A stretch of 64,000 nt of DNA from Diphasiastrum complanatum. Its lineage: Eukaryota; Streptophyta; Lycopodiopsida; Lycopodiales; Lycopodiaceae. The first letter of the stretch is position 1; every line of letters starts with the position of its first letter. Both the position numbers and the translations under genes were made by a program. The notes under the pieces are model-generated. The model was not told the DNA's origin, searched no databases, and saw only the letters and a program-made list of their open reading frames with translations. The stretch lies in contig CM055095.1 of assembly GCA_029204225.1 (NCBI GenBank), forward strand, positions 35,179,078 through 35,243,077. The letters are read 5' to 3'. Shown piece after piece: positions 1 to 11,855 of the stretch.

Positions 1-246
1 CTCGTGGGGATCTTGATCTTCAAAGATATTTTCGCTTTCAAAACCATTTGGAACTTGTGCATCAAACTACTTTGGGGATACAATCGTAGAAGCGACTATG
101 ATGGTGTTTGGTGCCTGAACTATTTGATTTGCTTGTGGACCTATATCAAAAGTATCAAAGGTTTTCTGAAAATGATCAAATCCTAGTCTAGGGGATTTTG
201 GTTCAAAGGGTCCAGGGCTTAATGGCATCACAAAACGTTCATCTGC

Positions 247-606
247 CTATAAGGGGTCAGAATCATCGATCATATCCATAAACCGTCGGATATTCAATGA
301 AATATCCAAAGTTTGTGGGGGTGAGGTGACTTGGGTAGTTGTGATTGGAATGGTAGATCCAATTGTCACAGATGGCTCTTGTGAGGAATCAGAGACGAGG
401 GTAGTTGCATCGGCTGAGGAAACGGATAGTGCAGAGCGAGTCGTAGCAGACGGTATGGGCGTACCTGATGGTGGTGGTTGAGTGTGACGATGAGACACGG
501 GAGGCGAGGGCAATGCAACAATCTTGTTGCGTGATCTATGATGACTCTGGGATGAGGATGCTTGGCGGGAAGATTCTGCTTGTGCTACTTCATAGGTGGC
601 TAGCAC
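247..606 (-). CDS. Low-complexity antisense reading frame beside an LTR
   Basis: A 119-residue frame rich in Ser, Thr, Pro and Gln, with no domain I recognise. Its start lies about 28 bp left of the probable LTR at 634. Some plant Tat-lineage Ty3 elements are known to carry an extra antisense frame just upstream of the 3' LTR, which this position would fit. However, no polypurine tract precedes 634, and low-complexity frames also arise by chance. It may therefore be no gene at all. I see nothing else in 1-633. Confidence 0.2.
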   Translation of the reverse strand: MLATYEVAQAESSRQASSSQSHHRSRNKIVALPSPPVSHRHTQPPPSGTPIPSATTRSALSVSSADATTLVSDSSQEPSVTIGSTIPITTTQVTSPPQTLDISLNIRRFMDMIDDSDPL

Positions 607-633
607 GAAATCAGCATGAAATTAGTGGACCTT

Positions 634-1371
634 TGTTGGAGGGATTACAAATCCCAATGCAACCCTAACCCTAGTTAATAAGTGAGAGGGATTTGGCACC
701 CTGTGTGTGTAAGTCAAAGTTAATAAAAGGACTTTAGGCCTTTTTGCGGGACTTTTAATGTCGTAGAGCCTAAATGTCAAGATAACAGATAAAATAGGGG
801 TTCCCACCAAAATTCAAATTCAAATTGGGTCCTCTAATTATTGCAAGAGTTTCCCACTCTTTTTAGATTTGAATGGGCCAATAGGATTTTGAGGCCAAGG
901 CCCTCCTCTCCGCTATAAAGAGGGGCCTACTCGAGTTTGTAAACCATGTTCTCTCTTCATTTCAAATACAAGTGGGTTAGTCTCTTATGAAATGGATTAT
1001 GAATGTCCTTGCTCTCTATCTCTTTTCCTCCATCTCTCATGCTTTTGTTGTATTTGCTGATTGTTACATCTGAATATTGTTGGGATTGTATATTCTTATG
1101 TTTTTTGTGAGCGAGAAAGGGAGAGAGAAAGGCAAGTATCTATCTTATTGTGGGTTGTAGTGTTAATTTGTTTAGGTTTAATGGACGTAGTGTTAATCTA
1201 TAGTGTTAGTGGATCTTAGTGTTAATTGCAAATCATCTTAGCATACATGATTTTGGAATATGCTATCACTCTCATAGAAACGAACCTCCGCGTGACGACT
1301 AACTTCATCTCATTGATGCTTGTGTGCTTGGATCTTGGATTGACGATAGGACAGGCAATAAAGCCACTACA
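634..1371 (+). mobile_element. LTR of an Athila/Tat-type Ty3 element
   Basis: The segment starts TGTTGG and ends CTACA, the usual TG...CA ends. It has a TATA box (CTATAAAG, near 913-920), CAATAAAG close to its 3' end (near 1356-1363), and is followed after four bases by a primer site typical of Athila/Tat elements. No second LTR copy lies in the window, so the left boundary rests only on the TGTTGG start and is uncertain. It lies downstream of the host gene's 3' end. Confidence 0.55.
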
Positions 1372-1375
1372 ATTT

Positions 1376-1394
1376 TGGCACCGTTGCCGAGGAG
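1376..1394 (+). promoter_or_regulatory. Primer binding site, tRNA-Asp type
   Basis: TGGCACCGTTGCCGAGGAG differs at few positions from the TGGCGCCGTTGCCGGGGA site used by plant Athila/Tat retrotransposons. It lies 4 nt after the LTR end, the expected place for a 5' LTR on the plus strand. This is the best single piece of evidence for the element's class. Confidence 0.6.
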
Positions 1395-4300
1395 CTATGC
1401 CAATTTCTCATATTGCAACATATTTGGATGGATATTAGCTTGCATTAGACATCTTGTTTTGGCATGAATAGGATTAAAATTGCATTTTAGGATTAGATTG
1501 AGAGTGATTTTGTTTGATTTGAATGGATCTTCTTGTTTAAGATCCAATCTGATTGTTGAGTCAGGGAAGCTATTCAGATCACAATTTTTAAGATCCATTT
1601 GGATCTGAGAAATCAGGAAAAACAACAAAAATTTGTCATTTTTGCCAGATTTGAAAAATCATCATCATATCTGATAACTTTTTATCCTCTTATAGGAAAC
1701 CTTCGTTGAGTTGCAACTCATAGAAGCTTCAGATTGAAGGACGAAGGTTAATTCCTAGCAGATTTGCAAAAACATCAGAAAAACCATCCAAATGGCTGGG
1801 GGAGAACACACACATGCTGTTTTTCAGCACACTAGTGGAGGGGAGTTAGCTTTGCAACATGAAAGGTTTGAGGTTTCTATTTTCTTACCATCTCTACCTG
1901 ATGCAAACCACTTCCACAGGGGGAGTCAAATATTTTCTAACATCAACGGCTTTCTGCTCATCGAATTTACCTCCACCGTCGAAAATGGTGCAGGGATGGT
2001 GGATAGATGGATCTTAGAAAATGGCATTATAGTGTGCCATTGTCGCATTGTAATAGAAGATGAGAGTGGCGGGGTGATACTGATGGCAATTGTAGTATAG
2101 TTAGCGAAGCTCATTGTAAGCTAGGCAGAGGGCGTCGGCGGTTGTGTGACAGTGCTTGATGTGCTCTGTGAGGGCTTCTGATGGGGACAATGGTGACGGT
2201 ATTCGGGTGCGTACCGTACTTGTGCTTGTTGTGAAGGTGAAGGGAGAAACGAGGATGGAATGAAGAGAGGGGGATCTTGCATGTGATCTACCTCTAATTA
2301 GAAGTGCCGTTCCTGGGAGAAATTAATAATGGTACAAAGGCCAACAACAAAACAGAACAGAGGACTTCCAAACACATCACAGAAATATCCAAAGTCTTTA
2401 ACTTAGACAAATCCCGTAAGGATGGCAAAAACAAAAATGTTCTTATTAGTCTCTGAAGCAAGTTGATAAATGCAAAGAATTTCTAAATTTGAGACGGGGG
2501 GAGCCAGGAACGACAACGAAAAATAATAGAAAGCTAATCTAATCAAATAATAAAAAATAAGAGGTAAATTATCGTCTAGAGTAGTGGAAAACTCTAGTAC
2601 GATAGTGAATTGTTTCTTGATTACCTTCAGCTCGTCGTCTTCACCTTTGAGAGTCTGCTCGTCTTCGTGGAGAGTGGCGCGTAGGGTTGTCACTTCCGTA
2701 TCTCTTATGATTAGTGTGGCCTAGTGGACTGCTTGTTGGTATTTATACAATTGAATCGACTAAGTTGAAAGGTCCTTGTAATACTCGACCTTCTTTCATT
2801 GATGCTTCTAAGCGGCCAGTGTCTCTTCTTCAGTAGCAGCGATTGATCGAGGGCGCGGTCTGAAGTGCCTACATCTACTGCTCTACTTGCTTGACTTGAA
2901 CTTCCATGGCAATTCTCTCTCTAGAGACATTGCTCTCCACGTGATAGATGAGATCTTTTGAGACCTCTCATTAATTTTGAGAGTCTAGATCTCTTTCTAG
3001 CTCCAGCTCCCATGATTTTAGCACAAAGTGCTGGCGATCTACTTGGAGGTCTCCTGAGCTTTCTTTTTTGCATCAAGCTCGGCTTTGAGGTTTTGCACAA
3101 GCTAATCTGGCTATTGAACGACCAGATAGGATTTATTGAGCTGGTTTTGAAGGGCTTGTTGGACCTGGTTGGCTCTCTTCTTTCTCTTTTTGCAATTGCG
3201 CATTTTGAGTAGTCAGAGCCAGTGTGCCCTACCACTAATTGGCTGTGAGATTGCTCAGTAGCTCATTCATTGAGCAACTGGTGGAGTTGTTGTTGGAGGT
3301 CTGTTAGGGCTGCCCAACAACCCTGCGTCTGAGTATCCTAGCTGGCTGATAGTGGCATGGTTGTGATGGGTGGAGGAAGTGGTGCGGTCAGAGAAATGGT
3401 GGTGACGGTGGGAATGGTGATGGTAGTGATGGCGGTGATGAGAGTGGTTGTGATGGCAGTGATGGTAGGTACAATGGTCAAGCAAATCGGAGAGGATGTG
3501 AGTGGAATGGTAATAGTGATGGAGGGGACATGGTGATGGCAATATTCGTGAGTGGAAAAGAAGAAGATGGTGCAATTGTTGATGAGGACATGAGATGGAG
3601 TTGGAGACATGATGGTGAAGATTGGTGATTGTTGGCTAGTCTCAAGTTGCGTGATCGTATCTGTGGAGCATGGTTGTGAAGGGTCGGTTGCTTGGATATC
3701 ATGAGGAGACATTTGAATACCTAAGTTCTATAAGTGGGTGATGGCTAGGGTTGTGAGGAGACCATCACAAGTGATCATGTTTGGGGGCTTGAAGGCTACT
3801 TGCAGTTCTTTGATCAAAATTGTAGCCCAGTCGTAGATGGTATTAGGGCCATCCATTATGGTCACCATGACCAGAATAAATTTGGATACATAGAGGGGGG
3901 CGATGGGAGATCAGAAGAATGGTGACATATAAGAAGTTTATTGCCTCTCTCGGAGGTTGGGGTTCCTGATCTGCGAGATCAGATAGACGTCGTTGGTTTG
4001 GTCTTGATATCATCACGGTTAGAGAAGAAATAGGAGGAAATGTCATACTTGGCAAGAGCAAGAGTTTGTGGCAAGTAGAGGGTGTGGGGAAGGCTGAGGG
4101 CCATGGCCACCAACCCAGGATCAAGGGGGACATCGTAATCCTATCCCTTGTGTGTGACATGGTCGGCATCAAAGGTGGTGAAGGTTTTTTGGACTACAAA
4201 AATGTCTTGAGGAGGACTTGCATGGTTTCTAGGCTTGTGGTAGTCAAAACTACAAGGCAGCCGTCGATGTGGAGGGATACGACCTATTGAAAGGAGAGCA

Positions 4301-4500
4301 TCGACAAGATCACGAATTGGGACGGGATGCATGCAGATGGAGTTTGGCGGATCGATTGGGGAATGTTTCTCCCTCCTTGCGGTCAGGAGAAGTAGAGGTG
4401 GTTGGGGATGATAAGGTTGTCTATTGAGAAGCGAACGATGAAGTTGTTGTGCAGGATGATGAGGTGGAGCTAGATGAAGGGCTTTGATGTGCTAGTCGGG
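1395..4500. other. Decayed internal or flanking region with minus-strand coding traces
   Basis: No intact gene is visible. The plus strand has a 102-residue frame at 1792-2100 starting in a good context. The minus strand shows a chain of short frames between about 4330 and 1900: a hydrophilic coiled-coil-like stretch near 2640-2700, Lys/Arg-rich text at 2921-3235 and a longer stretch at 3843-4332. Segment 3355-3480 is a degenerate TGATGG/GGTGAT repeat, which explains the Thr/His-rich frames there. I could not assign a family. An old retrotransposon interior with an antisense gene is possible but unproven. Confidence 0.3.
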
Positions 4501-4539
4501 ATGCACTCCTCGTGAACTGTAATTTTTGGCCAGGTGGAG

Positions 4540-5009
4540 TAGAGGCGCTTGAAAGTCAATATCTCTATGATTATGCACGTGGCTCTCTATCTGTTCCTTG
4601 TCTACTATCTTGGGCATTACGGATACCTTGGCATTCCTGGTTGCTGCTTGATCTTCTTCTGGTTCCTTGGCATTCCTGGTTGTTCCATATTGCTTGGTTT
4701 TAGATGACGCAATCGAGATGTTCCCTTCATCGCCATGATGTTGATCCCGAGCTGTTCCCTTTCTTACTAGCTGCCATTCACCAGATTCGCCTGCACCATG
4801 GTCATCTTGTTGAGGTGGCCACATGGGAGCCTATTGATGTCTTTTATCATACACCATCACTTGCGGATCATGATGTACTCCTCCTGCACTTGTTGATTCC
4901 TCTATATCAGATGCTGCTCTAGTTGTTGACGCACCAGGGCTTGTTGCTGTTTGATCTAGTTTCTTTTCAGCAGTTGGGTCTTTTTTTTTTTTTTTTTTGT
5001 GTCGGGGAG
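4540..5009 (+). mobile_element. 3' internal end of a family A Ty3 element
   Basis: About 4800-4900 encodes the tail of a Ty3 chromodomain (VATWEPIDVFYHTPS; elsewhere EEATWEPTDVFYHTP). It is followed by a T run and the polypurine tract GTCGGGGAGA directly before the LTR at 5010. Further left, 4560-4700 is not pol. It shares blocks with the non-coding interior at 39830-39970, for example CTCTATCTGTTCC and GGCATTCCTGGTT. This suggests the copy derives from a deleted, non-autonomous variant. The 5' part is missing. Confidence 0.65.
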
Positions 5010-5449
5010 AGTTATGGACTCGGCTCATTACATTCGTTGCGTCCATTTACATTTATTTTACTTTATGCATAAGCAGGCCTTGGGCCCCTTTTTTTTTTTC
5101 ATTATTGACACTTAGACTATATGGTTGGCCTTTGGCCTTATTATTCATTATTAGGACATTTGGACATATTACTGGAGAGTGGGGGCCTTCTTGGAGGGCG
5201 CACTATTATCCCTCCCAGTTGGGCCCTAGCCACCGGAAGCTTCCTTTTAGGGTTTCCTCTTGGCTATAAGTAGGGAAACTGTGTCATTTGTTATTCAGCT
5301 GATGATATTGATCTCTCTCTTTAGTCTCCTTAATCTCTCTCTTTCCTGCTGTCTAGGGTTAAGTCTTGCTTATGTGCTGCAGCTTAAGTCTTGCTTATGT
5401 GATGCTTTCATAGCTTAGCTCTAGATTAGCTGTGGCTCTATTCGTAACT
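5010..5449 (+). mobile_element. LTR, family A, copy A1 (3' LTR)
   Basis: It begins AGTTATGGACTCGG and ends ATTCGTAACT, the same ends as the duplicated LTRs of copy A4. It contains the shared GGAGGG...CCCTCC hairpin (5193-5215) and a TATA-like CTATAAGTAGG (near 5265). Like A3, it carries a partly tandem-duplicated CTTGCTTATGTG block near its 3' end that A4 lacks. It stands at the 3' end of a truncated element, so no target duplication can be read. Confidence 0.85.
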
Positions 5450-5565
5450 GTTGCATTCATTTGTAGTAGTTGATAAGCATGCAAACACACTGAATTATTA
5501 TCATTCATTGCTCAATTTCGCAATTTGTGATGATTAGCTACAATAGCTCCATAACAAAGATAGTT
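5449..5565 (+). repeat. 117-bp direct repeat, copy 1
   Basis: It is almost identical to 5695-5811, with a handful of mismatches by eye. It begins exactly at the end of the A1 LTR. Both copies read TTGCATTCA..TTGTAGTAG at their left end and CCATAACAAAGATAGTT at their right end. It has no coding potential. Confidence 0.85.
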
Positions 5566-5694
5566 TCCAAGAGTTCATAATACCAAAAAACATAATAGAG
5601 TAAGATAGCAGTATCACACCTATGTTATTCAAACTTTAATAGATAGATCACTTGCACATACATTCATCTTATTTTAATATTATGTTTTATAGGT

Positions 5695-5811
5695 TGTTGC
5701 ATTCAGTTGTAGTAGTTGATAAAAATACAAACACACTGAGTTATTATCATTCATTGCTCAATTTCGCAATTTGTGATGATTAGCTACAGTAGCTCCATAA
5801 CAAAGATAGTT
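5695..5811 (+). repeat. 117-bp direct repeat, copy 2
   Basis: Second copy of the 5449-5565 segment, 246 bp downstream. The 129 bp between the copies is not repeated. I see no terminal inverted repeats or target duplication, so it is not an obvious transposon. Confidence 0.85.
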
Positions 5812-6000
5812 CTCTTTTTTATTTGTCCATCCTGAAAATTTTGAATTATATTGACCAATAGTGCAGTGATTATGTGACACCATGGCTGTGAGATAGGCAC
5901 AGATATGGTAGGATGAAAAATCGGTATGGAATGTGAGGTGCAATTTAGGATTTCAAAAATGCATAAATAAACGAGAAAAAAGATTAGTGGCATCAATTGT

Positions 6001-6002
<2 letters not shown>

Positions 6003-6062
<60 letters not shown>
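6003..6062 (+). repeat. (GA)n microsatellite
   Basis: About 30 uninterrupted GA units. Unlike the other long GA tracts in this window, no LINE sequence is recognisable on either side. The poly-Leu/Ser and poly-Glu/Arg frames across it are artefacts of the repeat. I see no gene between 5812 and 6980. Confidence 0.95.
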
Positions 6063-6063
<1 letters not shown>

Positions 6064-6984
6064 GTTTTCGTTGGCCAAGTGGACCAAAAATGGACTTGAA
6101 TATCCAAGAATAAAGTGGAAAAGTTTCTTTCCGATAAGCATACAACCTTATAATTAATGACAGATTCAATAATGCAAACATCAACACTTAAGCAACCATG
6201 TACAACAAGAAAAAGTATGATTTGTAATATCTGGTGCGAGTCATGGGAATTCAACGAGGTTTTCTTATGTGGTTGATGCTTGGTGCAAGAGTGTGCATAA
6301 CCCTTTGGGCTTCTCATCTAATGTATAAATGATAAACAAGCTCTGAAAATCCATCGTGCCTCATTGAGAACTGCTTTTCCATGCATGGTAAATGAAAAAG
6401 CTCGTTTGGGATTGCAGCCTACAAACAATTCAATTTGCATCAATATCTTTTTCATTTATGCGGTGATTCCATGGGGAGTATCCCACATTTTTGAAACTAT
6501 GCATATGATCTAGAAGGTGATTGATCAACAACAACCACCCATATGGTAGCTGATGGAAATTGGATAGGCTTTCCATGCCGTCAATTGGCGTGTTTGATGG
6601 TTCATAAACTTGATTCCTCAACCCATTTACTACTCCATTATGAAACCATCATGGGTGTTGGAGGAGGCATGTCCGATGGTCCATCCTCTCATCCTCCAAA
6701 CACGTGCCTTTGCACATCAAGAAAAGGGTGATAAACATGAAGATATTTACGACAATTTTCATACACTAGATTTTATAGATGGTTCATGCTATGAAAAGCC
6801 TCCAAATGTGGAACACAAATACTCCATGCATGGAAGCCCAAAGTGGTGAAGCCTATACAAAGAATTCAAAATTTTTCAATCAAGCTTCGTCAATGAAGTT
6901 GCCACAAACAAGATATATTGCACAAGTTCAGAAAAAATGAACTAGATACAAGAATATAAAGCACTCACACATTTGTCAAATTCT

Positions 6985-7430
6985 GGATAATCATGAATTG
7001 TCCATATTAAAATGCCATGTAAGGTGAAACTTTTGCCATTGGATATATTGTACATCATTCCAAAGCAAACACAATTCATCTATCAATGGTGAAATGTACA
7101 CATCCATATTATTCACTTTGTTTATGCTCAACCATGGCAAAATATTGTGGTTGACCAACACTACAAGCCATGCGGACACAAATAACAGGGCACATCTTTA
7201 AATGTTTGCCTTTTTTTATTGTATCCCCACAGTGAATCAATTGGAACATACATTATCTCATCCACAAAGTGATGCTTGGTGTGCCACTCCATTAGTTGTG
7301 CCAAAGATTGACAATAAAATAAGTATTGTCCTAATGAAACAAATAAAAAATGACGTAACATGGTGATTAGCATCATAGACATCCATTCATCTCCAAACAC
7401 TGACCTATGAAAAGGATGCAATGTTAAGAG
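6985..7430 (-). pseudogene. CACTA (En/Spm) TNP2-type transposase remnant
   Basis: Read on the minus strand, the pieces fall in the order seen in TNP2/Transposase_21 proteins. First is LAQLMEWHTKH near 7285-7320 (family: A..MRWH). Next is WLVVLVNHNILPWL near 7130-7170 (family: WPVVLVNYNLPPWL). Then comes NNMDVYISPLIDELCLLW near 7060-7115 (family: M.VYL.PL..EL..LW), and finally WTIHDYPEF near 6985-7010 (family: LWTI.DFPAYG). Frame changes and stops separate the pieces, so it is inactive. I found no CACTA terminal repeats or TNP1 gene. Confidence 0.7.
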
Positions 7431-7599
7431 TAGACATGGATGATTTTGTAATCCATCCCTAACATCCCAACATGGCTCGAGCCTCTTGTTGTGATAAGGG
7501 CATGACGATGCTTGCATGAGGGCTTTTTCTACAACGAATTGCACACACCAATATATATAAAATAAGGTAAAAGATAATAAGATCAATTATCATCATTGA

Positions 7600-8975
7600 T
7601 AGCACGACAATTGGAAACATTATATTGGCATACATGTAGCAATCACAATAAACATTCAATTGTTACCTAGACAAGCTTGTGACACTTTGATCGCTCCACC
7701 TATATATTGCCTAGAGGTTTAGCGAAAGAAGTGATGTGACTAGGCATGAAAAAGGATGCATATAACTACTATGATATTCAGAGTTCATCATTAATGAGTC
7801 AACACCATCAGAAGGCATGTGAATTCTCTACACAAAATTCAATATATCCAAAGAATACGGGGGAAGTCACAAAGATGACACATTATTGTTCTAGAATTTC
7901 ATACCATGAAAAATAGTTGCAATCAATTGCTTGTTGAGGATAACAAATTGGAAGCACAGTGGTAATATGAGAAGAAGAAGAAACAATTTGCAAACGTGGA
8001 TGAAAATTAGACTTCGGATTCACCAAAAACCATAATTTTCTAAATCAAATAAACATCTTGGCCTTGTAGCGTTGGGACACCCACTTTCTTGGATGAAAAA
8101 ACATTTTCCCATGAGAGCATATCTCTCACCAGTTCCAAAAACTTCCCCCAAGGTCAAGACATGCTCTTGGAAAATGTGTAGTTAGGGACATGAGTTTTTC
8201 CATGAAAAGAGCTAGGGGCACAAATTTCTTTGCAACCTTGCTTTGAAGTGAATTAACAACAAAAGAAATCTTAGTGAATCTCCCTTAACATCGTCAATTT
8301 TTTGAAGTCTTATGTTGCAAGACAATAACTAGTTTCTAGTTAATAATTTGCATGCAAGATGTGCACTCTAGATTGGAAAAACTTTTCTCTAAAAAGGTAA
8401 ATAAATAAATTCACCTTCAAAAAAAAGAACTAGAAATAAATCTCAAAAAATAGCACTAGAATTAAATCTCAAAAAAGCAAAAACATTTCAACTAACATCT
8501 TTTATTTTCACTTTGATGGTTTGGGAATGATCTATTTTAGCAACTAGACATGGTTCAACTATGAATGAATGAAGGAAAAATGATAAGCTCAATATGTGGA
8601 TTTTTTGATAGGCTGGAAGTATTTAAAAAAGTAGATTTGGTAATTAGTAAGTGGACACTGGCTTCATCAAATCAAATCCACTGAACTCTTGGTACAGAAC
8701 ATAGCAAGGTATGCCTCTCCCTAATCATGAAAGGGACTAATGGAAAGAGCAATACTTGTAATGCATAAAATCCATGAAAGGCCTTGATGCCTTGCACAGA
8801 AAAATTAATGCAATGTCTTGCACATGGGGAAAAAAGTCCCTCAGAAACTAGTTCGTTGGATGATTGCCCATGTGTCTTTACGAAAGCACAGCAAAACACT
8901 GTAATGAACTATTGTAACTGTCTGACCAAAGAGTGATTTACCCCAAGAACTTAAGGCTAACAGCCATCTAGGTCA
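7600..8975. other. AT-rich intergenic DNA, nothing recognised
   Basis: No reading frame, splice-linked exon, RNA gene or repeat that I recognise. Some of it may be further decayed CACTA sequence, but I found no matching motif. Confidence 0.4.
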
Positions 8976-9266
8976 AAAAAAGTAGTGCACAGGAAAGTGC
9001 TCTGATACCAAGTTACGAATAGAGCCACAACTGATCTAGAGCTAAGCTATGAAAGCATCACATAAGCAAGACTTAAGCTATGAAAGCAACACATAAGCAA
9101 GACTTAGCCCTAGAAAGTAGGAAATAGAGAGATTAAGGAGACTAAAGAGAGAGATCAATATCATCAGCTGAATAACAAATGACACAGTTTCCCTACTTAT
9201 AGCCAAGAGGAAGCCCTAAAAGGAAGCTTCCGGTGGCTAGGGCCCAATTGGGAGGGATAATGGTGC
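8976..9266 (-). mobile_element. LTR family A fragment with primer site (copy A2)
   Basis: The sequence is the reverse complement of the 5' end of family A. Bases 8976-8998 match the leader right after the LTR of A3. Bases 8999-9010 are the initiator-Met primer site (TGGTATCAGAGC on the minus strand). Bases 9011-9266 match the 3' two-thirds of the LTR. It breaks off inside the conserved hairpin, so both the rest of the LTR and the element interior are gone. Confidence 0.85.
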
Positions 9267-10923
9267 ATAGTCGGGGTCAACAATATAAGTCCTAGGGCCT
9301 AACCTGCACAGTATATAAATTTTTAACGATAAGATTTGCCCGAGACCGCTTCTTTGAACCCCATATGTCTAACCTTGACAAAAAATAGCGAGAACTTGGA
9401 GCACAACACTGATTTCTTCAGGAACCTCTTTGGATCATTCATTCTGCAACTATCATATGTATGTAGGCAGGGTGAATATAATCTTAATGCAAACTGGAGA
9501 AATGGATCCAACTCTGTCTATAAAGTAGATCAGCGCAAACTGGTTTTGAAATCTAGACCTCCTAATTGTCGGACAATTATATAAAAAAGGTGTAGATGGA
9601 ATAATCAGAAGATGTATTAATGAGGATGAGGTAGAACAAGTAATTTCACTATCGCATGAAGGTGGAGGAGGACACTCTCATTCGACAGTACCGCTAAGAA
9701 AATCCTATACCAAGCGCATTTTTAAACAAGAGTCCATACAAAGCATCTACCACAATCCAATCTAAAGGCCTCATTTATACTCACACCAGGTTAAATTCAA
9801 AGAGGAACACTTAATCGGCATTTTTTAGCATAAAATATTTCTCTAATTGTGGAGTATCAAGTGCACAGACTAAGAGCTAAATTTCTAATTCCTACAATGC
9901 AGATCAAACACGCAGATAAAGTTGTCAACACAAGTAACAACTAAACAATGAACAAAGTCTCTCGTGTAGTATGTTGCGAGACCTTCATGCACTTACAACA
10001 AATCAGAAATCTTTCTTCAAATGCCCACCATCTAAATAATGAATGAAGTCTCGTGTAATAAATCGCCAAATTTTTATGCAGTTACATCAAATCAGAAGTC
10101 TTTCTTCAAATGCCTACCGTCTACAGTAAAATCAATGTGATATCTTACATAACGTTGATCTTAGCCTTCTTAAGCTACTGCACATGTCACCCATAGCAAA
10201 AGGCAGCCCTCATTATCATACAATATCTCAGCCATATTGAAGCACATTTTGACATGGCTTACCACTTGGGGATCAGAGGTGTAAATGTTCTATGCCTACA
10301 AATTTACCAAGAGTCAGCCTTGGCTCTGAGAGTCTCTCATTGATTGGATATTACAAGGGAGCATAATGAATGAAGAAAAGAATAAGCAGCTTTTCAAGAT
10401 TCCACTCTAGCTACAATAATGCACAAAATTGTGCTGTGCATTTGAGAAGCACCTTCTTAGGCAACCAAATTTGGAATGCACCTTGTGAAACAATTTGATA
10501 CCAAAAATGTAATGTGCAATTAAAATTGTGGAAAGCTTTTGCTCTAGCATGTGAAACCACAACATGTAAATACCTCTTGGGTGCTCGCATGGAAGTACAA
10601 GAACTTCAATATGTGTGGATAAACTTTTGAGCACCCTGTAATTATAAAGCATATATGCAATACATGAATAAAGTAGGGGTTTCAACAGCTTTTTCATCAA
10701 CCGTAATATTTCGGGCATCAAGCTGCTCAAATGCTCACCTGTCTGTTGACATTTTGATCTTGAACAGCTTGATTAATCGACTCTGCAACACTGACATGCT
10801 TGCAGATGGGTGGCCCTGTCGTCCAAGACTCCTGGGCACATGATGTTACTCGATGGTTCTTGAGACTACGCTTTGAGCATTCCACAAAAAAGAACATTCA
10901 GCTGCTGAAAGCCTGGTGGCCTT
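9267..10923. other. Downstream flank of the ATX gene, nothing recognised
   Basis: No coding sequence, repeat or RNA gene that I can support. It lies past the last exon of the minus-strand methyltransferase gene. Confidence 0.4.
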
Positions 10924-10929
10924 TTTATT
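10924..10929 (-). terminator. Candidate poly(A) signal of the ATX-like gene
   Basis: AATAAA on the minus strand (TTTATT on the plus strand), about 520 nt beyond the stop codon at 11446. Plant poly(A) signals are weakly defined and AATAAA is common in AT-rich DNA, so this is only a plausible 3' end. Confidence 0.25.
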
Positions 10930-11445
10930 AGCCGTACCTGCAGGATGAGCACCTGTTATGCACAATCGGGTTCAGTTCTTGACACTTTAGAGGACCATTT
11001 GCTGAGATGGAAGTTCAGTGTATGCCATCGAGATATCTAGATCCATTTCATCCTCTGATAGTGTGATATGCAGATTCACAGCTATATTGATCTCATTGCT
11101 GAACAGGTAGCAGCAGGTTTGATTGATGATCGATAACTTGCCAAAATGTGGAATTTCTGTAAATTTAGCATGGAAACTTTATCATCATGCTGCCTTAAGC
11201 CAAATCAAGAGTTAACTTGCATAACAGGGAAGCCAACTGGTCTGATGTTGCTTAATGCTAAGTTTTCTAAACCGAGAACAAGCTGTGCCAGGTCATTTGA
11301 AAAAATGTGGTCATAAGAAAAACATTCAGTAGTGCTTTTGACTATAGCCCTTTCCAGATTCCTTAGCAGTTCATAACTGACAAACGCAAAATAAGGAGGC
11401 ATGAACAAAGTCTTGACTCCATATGCACAAAGATGTGAACAAACC

Positions 11446-11728
11446 TCACGGTGGAGTGCCTATCATTGTATTGCACTTCATAATCCTTTCCTCTGTTTGC
11501 GATTCTTTTACAAAGCTCTTGGAGGAATCACACTCCATGTTCCAGTTTCGCATGTCTCTTTCTTTTCCAGGGCTCTTAATTCCCTCTAATGATTTAAGAG
11601 GCCACGGGCTTAACTCACTATGCGGAACCAATATTCTACCCGAATCCTCATCATCCATAATATTTACAATACCTCGGCATCTTGGACATCCACAGTGGCA
11701 TGTCAGTTGCTCACCAATGGAAGTAAAC
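11446..11728 (-). CDS. ATX1-like: ATX-like exon 9: end of SET, post-SET, C-terminal tail
   Basis: The exon follows a TATGTAG acceptor. It completes the Arg codon of EELTYDYR and continues FTSIGEQLTCHCGCPRC, giving the post-SET zinc-binding pattern CxCx4C. Next is CRGIVNIMDDED and ILVPHSELSPW, matching the ATX1/2 ending (CRGVVND...P.SEL..W). Family members usually end within about ten residues of that Trp. Here the frame runs 51 residues further, hydrophilic and without a known domain, to a TGA at 11448-11446. The tail could be real, or an unrecognised last intron may shorten it. Confidence 0.88.
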
Positions 11729-11855
11729 CTACATACACATCATTTCCCAAATGAGTTCCCACAAATTAGCTAGAACTTAAGAATCACCTCACCAATGCAA
11801 TGGCACCAGATACTATCACTATTTAAACCCATCACTGAGAACTTTGAGAAGTTAC

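Noticed and set aside
3267-3712. His/Ser/Thr-rich minus frames
   Set aside because: They arise from a degenerate TGATGG repeat; no domain or codon pattern supports a protein.
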